DNA of 64,000 nt, from NCBI GenBank assembly GCA_029974635.1, contig JARKQY010000024.1:248001-312000 (forward strand), written 5' to 3'. Shown here piece after piece: positions 17,687 through 24,865 of the stretch. The stretch's first letter is position 1, and the number at the start of each line of letters is the position of its first letter. The notes below the pieces were generated by a model. The model saw only the letters and a list, made by a program, of their open reading frames with translations, was not told the origin of the DNA and searched no databases. The translations under genes were made by a program, and so were the position numbers. Source of the stretch: Bacillota bacterium (GTDB lineage Bacteria > Bacillota > UBA4882 > UBA8346).

Positions 17687-18802
17687 ATGAGTTACGGTGA
17701 GAATATTCGGCAAAGTATTGATTTTATTGAGCAACATCTTTCCGGAGAAATTACGCTTGATAATTTAGCCCAATTAGCCTGCTTCTCAAAATATCATTTC
17801 CATAGAATGTTTAAATCAACTACTGGTAAAACATTGATGGAATACGTTAGAGAGAGGCGATTAATTCGGGCTGCTCATGAACTCATCTATTCTTCAAAAA
17901 CGATATCTCATATTGCTTTTGATTTAAGTTTTAACTCACACGATGCTTTTGATAAAGCCTTTAAAAGAATGTATGGAATTCCGCCAAAGGAATATCGGAA
18001 AAAAGTGACTTTGAGGTTTACAGAACAAGCTTCAAAGGAGTGTATCAAAATGAGCGACTTAAATTTTTATAGTAAAATTAATTGTAGTTTTGACGAAAAG
18101 AAAGAATGTCTTCAACTATTAGACTTAATGATTTCTCTTTCTAGAAAACAACATAAACAAGGTCTTCTGTCATTGGAGTCCGAGGTTAATGAAAAATCTC
18201 CATTTTTATTACAAAAAGGAATATTGCTAATGTTATCAGGCACAGAACCTATAGTCCTTCGGGAAATATTGAATAATTATATATCTTCAAGCAACTATTC
18301 CGGTAAAGAGTTTTTATCTGCCATACTAATCAAAGAGGGTCTTTTATCAATACAAATGGGCGAATATCCTTGGGATATAAAAGAAAAATTAGTTGCTTTT
18401 TTGGGGGTAGATTTTTCAAATGAGATTAAACAACATTTTGGGGTTGATAATAAAAACGATGAACTGAAAATTAGGAGTTTCATCGAAGCTATTAAAGATA
18501 AAAAAGTATATTCCGAAGCAACTAGCTTACTGGAGAAAGAATTCTCTAAATTAGAGAAGCGTTCGATTCAAAGGTCTTTAAGGGAGCTAAATGTTGTTGA
18601 ATTAGCCGTTGGAATGAAAGGTGCAAGTGGCAAGACTCAAATCAAAATTATTGAGGATTTACCAAAGAATGTAATATTGATTGTAATTGAGGCGGGCGAG
18701 TTATTGGACTTAGATGAAATTAACGTCCCACAGATTATAGATGCTCAAAAGGGTATCGTTGAAAAAATAAGAAAATTACGGGTTGAAGGCGAAATAAGGT
18801 GA
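17687..18802 (+). CDS. AraC-type regulator fused to MotA-like and FliG C-terminal-like domains
   Basis: 371 residues. Residues 5-106 are a complete AraC double helix-turn-helix (LDNLAQLACFSKYHFHRMF and SHIAFDLSFNSHDAFDKAFK, then GIPPKEYRK). The rest is not the usual ligand domain. Residues about 143-200 read like the MotA cytoplasmic loop (LSRKQHKQGLLSLE, PFLLQKGILLMLSG, REILNNYI). Residues 289-370 align over their length with the FliG C-terminal motor domain (KLEKRSIQRSLREL, AVGMKGAS, DAQKGIVEKIRKL, EGEI). The DNA-binding part suggests a transcription factor; what the flagellar-like parts sense or bind is unknown. No flagellar gene lies in the window. The relationships are read by eye. Confidence 0.7.
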   Translation: MSYGENIRQSIDFIEQHLSGEITLDNLAQLACFSKYHFHRMFKSTTGKTLMEYVRERRLIRAAHELIYSSKTISHIAFDLSFNSHDAFDKAFKRMYGIPPKEYRKKVTLRFTEQASKECIKMSDLNFYSKINCSFDEKKECLQLLDLMISLSRKQHKQGLLSLESEVNEKSPFLLQKGILLMLSGTEPIVLREILNNYISSSNYSGKEFLSAILIKEGLLSIQMGEYPWDIKEKLVAFLGVDFSNEIKQHFGVDNKNDELKIRSFIEAIKDKKVYSEATSLLEKEFSKLEKRSIQRSLRELNVVELAVGMKGASGKTQIKIIEDLPKNVILIVIEAGELLDLDEINVPQIIDAQKGIVEKIRKLRVEGEIR

Positions 18803-18837
18803 GAAAAAATACGGAAAACTAAAAAAGGATAATCAAA

Positions 18838-19338
18838 ATGATAATTGAGTTAAGAGAATTATCTTTAAATGACGGGATTGAAATATATGAGATGATTCAA
18901 GAAATTGGTCCCGGTGAGAACGGTTATCAAAACAGCGCGTATAATCTGGAATTCAAAGAATTTCAGAGTTTTTTGATAGAATCGAGGGACGAATCTTTAG
19001 GGATTAATCTGCAACCTCATTATGTTCCGCAAACGATATATTGGTTAATGATCGATGCAAAACCGGTAGGCATTGGAAAATTAAGATTGTATTTAAATGA
19101 TAACTTGTGTAAAATTGGCGGACATATTGGCTATACAATTCGGCCGTCTGAAAGAGGAAAGGGATATGGAAATATAATTTTGGAAGAATTATTGAAAAAA
19201 GCTAAAGCGAAGGGAATTAAAGAAGTTCTGGTAACATGTAATGAAAGTAATAGTCTTTCTAGAAAAATAATTGAATTAAACAATGGTGAGCTGAAAGATA
19301 TTGACCAAGGGGAATGCCGGTATTGGATACGACAATGA
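18838..19338 (+). CDS. GNAT family N-acetyltransferase
   Basis: 166 residues. The acetyl-CoA binding motif IRPSERGKGYGNIILEELL is near residue 105, and the C-terminal NNGEL...YWI is typical of GNATs acting on small molecules. The start follows AAAGGA. Its stop overlaps the next gene in an ATGA, so the two acetyltransferases are coupled. Substrate unknown. Confidence 0.82.
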   Translation: MIIELRELSLNDGIEIYEMIQEIGPGENGYQNSAYNLEFKEFQSFLIESRDESLGINLQPHYVPQTIYWLMIDAKPVGIGKLRLYLNDNLCKIGGHIGYTIRPSERGKGYGNIILEELLKKAKAKGIKEVLVTCNESNSLSRKIIELNNGELKDIDQGECRYWIRQ

Positions 19339-19892
19339 TCTACTTTGAATCATCAAGATTGGTTTTTCGTGACTGGCACGAAGAAGATTTGGATGTTTTT
19401 CGAAAAATGAACAGTGACAGGCAGGTAATGGAATATTTCCCCCATACTCTTTCGCATGCAGAAACGGATTTGCTTTATAAAAAAATCCGCCAAGAATTTG
19501 AAGAGTATGACTATGGGCTTTATGCGGTGGAAGTCAAAGATGCTAATGAATTCATCGGTTTCATCGGCTTTCATTGGGCGACGATTCAATTGGGTTTTGG
19601 GCCATTTATCGAAATCGGCTGGCGATTAAAGAAAGAAGCCTGGGGAAAAGGGTATGCAACCGAGGGAGCCAAGAAATGCTTGTCCCACGGCTTCAATTGC
19701 TTGGGATTTAACGAGATATATAGTTTCACCGCCAAAGTGAATACAAGGTCGGAAAATGTAATGAAAAAAATTGGAATGGCAAAAAAACTGGAATTTAATC
19801 ATCCTCAAGTTGATCTCAACAGTTCATTGTGTAAGCATGTGCTGTATCAGATTACAGCTTTACAGTATAGGATTCTATTGAAGAGTCGTTAG
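19335..19892 (+). CDS. RimJ/RimL-type GNAT acetyltransferase
   Basis: About 185 residues from the ATG at 19335, which overlaps the preceding stop by four bases (ATGA); the frame is open upstream without a ribosome binding site. Features: SSRLVFRDWHEEDLDVF at the start, EIGWRLKKEAWGKGYATEGAK as acetyl-CoA motif and NTRSENVMKKIGM. This resembles enzymes that acetylate protein N-termini or amino-sugar or antibiotic amines. It converges with the protease-like gene, overlapping by four bases. Confidence 0.85.
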   Translation: MIYFESSRLVFRDWHEEDLDVFRKMNSDRQVMEYFPHTLSHAETDLLYKKIRQEFEEYDYGLYAVEVKDANEFIGFIGFHWATIQLGFGPFIEIGWRLKKEAWGKGYATEGAKKCLSHGFNCLGFNEIYSFTAKVNTRSENVMKKIGMAKKLEFNHPQVDLNSSLCKHVLYQITALQYRILLKSR

Positions 19893-20530
19893 ATTGGAGC
19901 AAAATATACGAATCCGCCGCCTCTGGTTGTGGTAGCGTACCATAATGCAAGGTCAATTTTTAGAATCCGTCCATTGTCCAAAATATTTACAAATGCATGT
20001 TGCCCGGTTTTCCGGTATTCAAGTGAAATGATGGTAACCCAATGCCATTGTTCAAGATTTTTTTCATTGCCATTACATAAATTTAGAAAGGCGACGGGGG
20101 AGTCTCTCAGTAAAGCCTCTTCTAAGAAATTTAATATAACGGAGAATTCCGGACGGCTGGATTTACTTTTGGGCAAGTCTAATAACCTATATTTAACATT
20201 GAAGCCCTTCGATTTTGCATACGAAATAAAAGCTTCATAAAACATTTTAGTTGTCGATACACCGCTTATTGTTGGGGTAACATACTTCCAAATTTCCTCC
20301 ATTAGAACTAGACAGTTTTTTTTGGTATTGAAACTTTGTTCTGATCCGGAAGTAGAGTAGGTGTGATATAGATAAAAGATAAGATTGGACGCCACAGTAG
20401 GACCGCATCCCGAAAGACGCCGCCACAATGTAGGGTACCAGTTTTGGTTGCATCCATAACATATTTCCCGGGTATCTTCATCCAGTACTTTAAGTAAATC
20501 CGGATTCGAAATTGATTTTAATTGCAGCAA
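19889..20530 (-). CDS. C39-like cysteine protease-fold protein
   Basis: 213 residues. A probable Cys nucleophile lies in SGCGPTVASNLIFYL (Cys42), a His in QWHWVTII near residue 168 and an Asn/Asp in NILDNGR near 188, the order of papain/C39-type peptidases. There is no signal peptide and no bacteriocin ABC transporter nearby, so an exporter role is unlikely. An N-terminal CYGCNQNW pair could bind metal. Function unknown. Confidence 0.6.
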   Translation of the reverse strand: MLQLKSISNPDLLKVLDEDTREICYGCNQNWYPTLWRRLSGCGPTVASNLIFYLYHTYSTSGSEQSFNTKKNCLVLMEEIWKYVTPTISGVSTTKMFYEAFISYAKSKGFNVKYRLLDLPKSKSSRPEFSVILNFLEEALLRDSPVAFLNLCNGNEKNLEQWHWVTIISLEYRKTGQHAFVNILDNGRILKIDLALWYATTTRGGGFVYFAPI

Positions 20531-20684
20531 GAGTTTCTTATCCTTGAGAGCTTTATTATTTGAATTCTTGTCTTTCGGTAATTCTACGATTTGAGAATTA
20601 TTGCAGCACCATAGCTTTTATGTCCAATATGTGACCATCCATAAAAATAATAAAGTGCGAAGGGTTGGATTGTCAATTATTTAT

Positions 20685-21629
20685 TTAAAAAACTTCACTC
20701 CATTTCCGGAGCGTCTCAATCTGGTGAGGCGGATTATATGGAGTCCGGAGTATTTCGGGTTTTTCGCCGGATACCATCAGTTGATTTTCCGGATAAAGCA
20801 ATCCGAAGCCTTTATGGTGCAATAGTCTGAAATACCCGATCTCAGCCGGCTCAAATCCCATCAAATGCGAGGCCAGCGAGTCGGCGCCCAGCGCATCAAA
20901 GGATGCCAGCGCCCAACCGGAATTGATTTTTTGGCCGGCAACCGGTCCATCCCCCTCCATGCCGATAGTTCCGTCAATAATTGCCAGATCCGGGAAAGCA
21001 TATTCGGCAATAGCAGTTAAGATATGGTGAATATATTTACCATGAAAGTGGATTTTACTACGCTGCCAATTTCCCCGGATAGAACCAACCAATACATTTT
21101 TGATAGCGGCTGTGACCAGGACGGAGTCATGTGTTTTCGGCCTTGCAATGGAAACTAGCAAAGGAGTGTCCATTAATGTTTTGCTCAAGGGTAAAGTTAA
21201 CTCGCCGCCAGGGAAAATCAGTTTTTTATGAACCACTGCGTCATCTTTCAGATCCAGCAGCTTTATCCCGGGATGCTCCGCGGCTAATTTGGTAAACCCA
21301 TACATCTGAAAACCTGTTTTGGTATTTCCCCGGGCAGAGTATTCGGCAATCAGAATCTCACCGGAATAAAACGGGGCAATAAAATTAATAAAACTCCTGA
21401 CTGCATTTACCGGTGTGGTTGCCAGCTCCAGCCCATTATGGTTCTTGAAGGTCCGGGTAACAACCAGATTAATTTTGATGGTCAAAGATGAAATATTGGC
21501 CAAAACCTGTTGCAGATCATTTTTTATTAAATTTAAACCATCCTGTACTCCTTGTTTGTGTTCCTGGCTTCGCACCAAACCTATTTTGTTAGAGACCGGC
21601 GTCATTGAATGAGTGTTATTACGAATCAA
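20685..21629 (-). CDS. DUF362 domain protein
   Basis: 314 residues resembling the DUF362 family of uncharacterised, often redox-linked proteins: ARPKTHDSVLVTAAIKNVLVG and AIIDGTIGMEGDGPVAG. The ferredoxin domain found in longer members is absent. Transcribed leftwards and alone. Role unknown. Confidence 0.75.
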   Translation of the reverse strand: MIRNNTHSMTPVSNKIGLVRSQEHKQGVQDGLNLIKNDLQQVLANISSLTIKINLVVTRTFKNHNGLELATTPVNAVRSFINFIAPFYSGEILIAEYSARGNTKTGFQMYGFTKLAAEHPGIKLLDLKDDAVVHKKLIFPGGELTLPLSKTLMDTPLLVSIARPKTHDSVLVTAAIKNVLVGSIRGNWQRSKIHFHGKYIHHILTAIAEYAFPDLAIIDGTIGMEGDGPVAGQKINSGWALASFDALGADSLASHLMGFEPAEIGYFRLLHHKGFGLLYPENQLMVSGEKPEILRTPYNPPHQIETLRKWSEVF

Positions 21630-21785
21630 AACGGATCATCCTCCCCCCATTTTTTTTGAGTTAAAACAAGTATTTTTCAAAAAATTCAAAATCAATTCCT
21701 TATAGTTATCGGTCATTACGAGTCTAAAATTCACCGAAATTCAATAGCAGATATTGATGGGCTAACTATAGAAACACAGTTAAAA

Positions 21786-21830
21786 TGATAGGAATTTGAT
21801 GGTTATCAATGGAATTATATCTTACTAAGG
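21786..21830 (+). repeat. Dispersed intergenic repeat, copy 3
   Basis: ATGATAGGAATTTGATGGTT then ATCAATGGAATTATATC, similar to copies at 11951, 14721 and 53340. The surrounding 21630-21959 interval holds no gene. Confidence 0.5.
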
Positions 21831-21959
21831 CCAAATTGGAAACGATATAGAATGTCCTTGCCAGTATGTTAAGGATAAAGGCAGGCGCAATGGCGGCTAA
21901 AGTGGCGACAGAAGCGCCCCAAAATCCGGCTACCTTATTCAGGGAGGATTTGTCAAATC

Positions 21960-22445
21960 ATGTCCCAGGAGAAAACTCCGGTTACAGCAGCTATCAGAGT
22001 GTTGCGGCAGGAAAGAGTTGAATTTACCGGCCATCTTTACGAATATGAAGAGCGGGGCGGGACTGCCGTTTCAGCGAGAGAGCTTGGCATTGATGAACAC
22101 ACAGTGATTAAAACCCTGGTGATGGAGGATGAACGAAAAAATCCCTTGGCTGTTTTGATGCATGGCGATTTAGAGGTTTCGACCAAGGAATTGGCGAGAT
22201 TTTTAGGGGTTAAGTCCATCACACCCTGCAACCCGGAGACAGCCAATAAGCATTCCGGGTATTTGGTGGGAGGGACTTCACCCTTTGGCATGAGAAGAGT
22301 AATGCCGGTTTATATGGAAGAAAGCATTTTACTGTTGCCAAAAGTTTATATTAATGGCGGAAAACGCGGTTATTTAGTGGGAATCACTCCTCAAGCCATC
22401 CTCCGAATTTTAAAACCAACTTTAGTGAAGGTTGGGATCCCGTAA
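21960..22445 (+). CDS. ybaK: YbaK/EbsC-type Cys-tRNA(Pro) deacylase
   Basis: 161 residues with the editing-domain wording VIKTLVMEDE, HGDLEVSTKELARFLGVK and NKHSGYLVGGTSPFGMRR, typical of YbaK, which hydrolyses Cys-tRNA(Pro). AGGGAGG lies 12 bases before the ATG, rather far. It converges with the GH42 gene, separated by 14 bases. Confidence 0.9.
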   Translation: MSQEKTPVTAAIRVLRQERVEFTGHLYEYEERGGTAVSARELGIDEHTVIKTLVMEDERKNPLAVLMHGDLEVSTKELARFLGVKSITPCNPETANKHSGYLVGGTSPFGMRRVMPVYMEESILLLPKVYINGGKRGYLVGITPQAILRILKPTLVKVGIP

Positions 22446-22459
22446 TAACGATTTATTTT

Positions 22460-24481
22460 TTAAGGGGCGCTCTTTTTTAAAATAACTGTCCCTTTAGGTT
22501 GAAGATTTAACACTTCTTGTACAGGGGTTCCGGAGATCAAATCCAGATAAGCTTCTGGGAGAGGAATCTCTGTAACATGGTGGTTATGGTTGAGTACAAA
22601 TAGATATTCGCCGTGGTTGTTTGTACGTTTCAATACTTCAACTCCTTTGGGCGCGTCAAGAGGAGCATGAATAAGGTTTATACAGGTTAAATATTTTAAG
22701 AACCGTTTCATAGTGGCCAATTCAAGCTGGGTGGCGATATAGTAAGCCTTGCCTTTGCCAAAATGATTGACAGTTATGGCTGGATAGCCGGAATAATAAT
22801 CATTGACGAACTTAGCCAAGATTTCGGCGGTAGTGGGATGAAGAAGATCGCACCAGAGATTGCAGGAATATTCACCATTCATTTCACCCAATACCCGGCT
22901 CATTCGAATCTTATTATTCATATGGGGCTCCAGCGGGTCGAATTCTTCCACATATAAACCTAATAAATTTTGTAATGGACCAGGATAACCTTCTAAGAAT
23001 ACCCCATCGTTTTCATCTACAATCCCACTGAAGAAAGAAGTAACAAAAGTTCCTCCTTGATGAACGAAATCCTCCAATTTTTCTTTCATCCCCGGTTTAA
23101 TCATGTAAAGTAGCGGAGCAATAACTATTTTATAGCTAGCAAGATCAGCGTCAACCGGGACGATATCTACAGGGATATTCATATCAAAAAGCGGATTGTA
23201 AAATTGACGGATTTGATTGAGATATTTAAGGTCTAAATTGGGTCTTTGCTCATATTCGACTGCCCACCAATTTTCATGATCCAATACGATTGCCACATCA
23301 GCCTTGATTCGGGAGTCGATAATCTCGGCCAAGTTTGCAAGTTCTTTGCCAAGCTTGGATATTTCCCGGTAAGTGCGGGATTGTTCGCCGTTTCCGTGAG
23401 GGACCATGGCGCTATGAAATTTTTCAGCGCCTTTGATAGACTGGCGCCATTGAAAGAACATGATGGCATCAGCGCCATGGGCCATGGCCTGATAACTCCA
23501 AAGGCTCATCACGCCCGGACGTTTGTTGGTGTTGACCGGACGCCAGTTTACTTGACTGGAGGCTTGTTCCATCAGAATAAAAGGTTGGCCATTCTTTAAG
23601 CCACGCATAATATCATGATTTAAAGCAGCCCATCCCGGATAATTGCCGGGTTCAGGATTAGGGTAACTATCCCAAGAAATGACATCCAGATGCTTAGCCC
23701 ATTTAAAATAATCCAAGGGGTCAAAATCAGCCATAAAATTAGTTGTAACCGGGATATCCGGAGTTATTTCCTTTAAGACCTTATATTCGCCAAGATAGCA
23801 CTCTAAGATACTATCAGACATAAAACGCCGGTAATCCAGAGTCAGACTGGGGTTCGGAAAAGTTGAAGTGGCCCGGGGCGGGATGATTTCGGACCATTGA
23901 TAATATCGTTGACTCCAGAAATTGGTTCCCCATGCATCATTAAGTTTTTCAATGGTGCCATATCTTTGTTGCACCCAGTTACGGAAAGCCCGGGCGCAGT
24001 TTTCGCAGTAACAATTTTGGATATGGCAGGCATATTCATTGTTAACATGCCACATCAGAAGGGCGGGGTGGTTTTGATACCGCCCAGCCAATTCCCGGAC
24101 TAGCTGCCGGCCCAAACGGCGATAGGTTGGACTATTGGGGCAGTATGACTGGCGGGACCCATAGCTGATCTTATTACCTTTGATATCAACGGGTAAGACA
24201 TCTGCGTATTGGGATAACCAAGCTGGTTGGGCAGCGGTTGCAGTGGCTAGATCGACATAAGTGCCGTTCTCTGATAGCAGATTCATGATTTTATCCAACC
24301 AGCCGAAGTTAAAGGTCTCTTCATTGGGTTGCAACAAAGCCCAACTGAATATACCGATACTTACCAAGTTAACTTTGGCTTGTTTCATTAAACGCATGTC
24401 CTCTTGCCAAACCTCTTCGGACCATTGCTCGGGATTGTAGTCGCCACCGTAAAAGATTTTCGGTAATTTAGCACTGATCAT
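22460..24481 (-). CDS. GH42 beta-galactosidase
   Basis: 673 residues with the full GH42 layout: TIM barrel beginning FYGGDYNPEQW, acid/base Glu149 in MWHVNNEYACH, nucleophile Glu305 in FILMEQASS, then trimerisation and beta domains. The zinc-binding cysteine cluster (CYCENCARAF) seen in many GH42 enzymes is present. No signal peptide, so it acts on imported galactosides. TTTCCTCC downstream of the promoter region is the ribosome binding site on the complementary strand. It is divergent from the PGM-GH65 gene, with LacI-type operators between them. Confidence 0.93.
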   Translation of the reverse strand: MISAKLPKIFYGGDYNPEQWSEEVWQEDMRLMKQAKVNLVSIGIFSWALLQPNEETFNFGWLDKIMNLLSENGTYVDLATATAAQPAWLSQYADVLPVDIKGNKISYGSRQSYCPNSPTYRRLGRQLVRELAGRYQNHPALLMWHVNNEYACHIQNCYCENCARAFRNWVQQRYGTIEKLNDAWGTNFWSQRYYQWSEIIPPRATSTFPNPSLTLDYRRFMSDSILECYLGEYKVLKEITPDIPVTTNFMADFDPLDYFKWAKHLDVISWDSYPNPEPGNYPGWAALNHDIMRGLKNGQPFILMEQASSQVNWRPVNTNKRPGVMSLWSYQAMAHGADAIMFFQWRQSIKGAEKFHSAMVPHGNGEQSRTYREISKLGKELANLAEIIDSRIKADVAIVLDHENWWAVEYEQRPNLDLKYLNQIRQFYNPLFDMNIPVDIVPVDADLASYKIVIAPLLYMIKPGMKEKLEDFVHQGGTFVTSFFSGIVDENDGVFLEGYPGPLQNLLGLYVEEFDPLEPHMNNKIRMSRVLGEMNGEYSCNLWCDLLHPTTAEILAKFVNDYYSGYPAITVNHFGKGKAYYIATQLELATMKRFLKYLTCINLIHAPLDAPKGVEVLKRTNNHGEYLFVLNHNHHVTEIPLPEAYLDLISGTPVQEVLNLQPKGTVILKKSAP

Positions 24482-24569
24482 TTTTTTCCTCCTACCCCGG
24501 GTGAACCGGAACTAAATAATAAAAACCATTTTGACAAGAATTTTGGAGTTAAGGCCCTAGTGGATATCG

Positions 24570-24591
24570 TTTGTTAAATCGGTTTAGTAAA
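24570..24591. promoter_or_regulatory. LacI-type operator A (GH42 side)
   Basis: Half-site GGTTTAGTAAA at 24581-24591 with a near-matching inverted half TTTGTTAAATC at 24570-24580. On the minus strand a candidate promoter lies just upstream (-35 TTGCAA at 24631-24636, -10 TAAATT at 24609-24614), so binding here would block GH42 transcription. Confidence 0.6.
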
Positions 24592-24754
24592 TAATTGAAA
24601 ATAGCTTAAATTTAGAATGGAATCATCCGATTGCAAGGTTATTTAATGAAGCAATAAAACCATCGGGTTATTTAGCAATTCATGATAAAACATCCATAAA
24701 ACAATAATCTATCTGGTATTTTTTTATGGACTGAGGATCTAAAAATAAAATTTC

Positions 24755-24803
24755 TTTTCATTTTGCCAATGATGTAATATAATTAGTATACCGGTTTAGT
24801 AAA
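24755..24803 (+). promoter_or_regulatory. Promoter and LacI-type operator B (PGM-GH65)
   Basis: Weak -35 TTTTCA (24755-24760), 17 bases, -10 TATAAT (24778-24783). The operator ATTAGTATACC/GGTTTAGTAAA at 24782-24803 begins in the -10 and covers the start of transcription. Confidence 0.65.
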
Positions 24804-24865
24804 AAAGATGCAATACTTTAATTAAAAAAATAATAAGCTCGCAATCAAAAACACGGGGGATGAAG

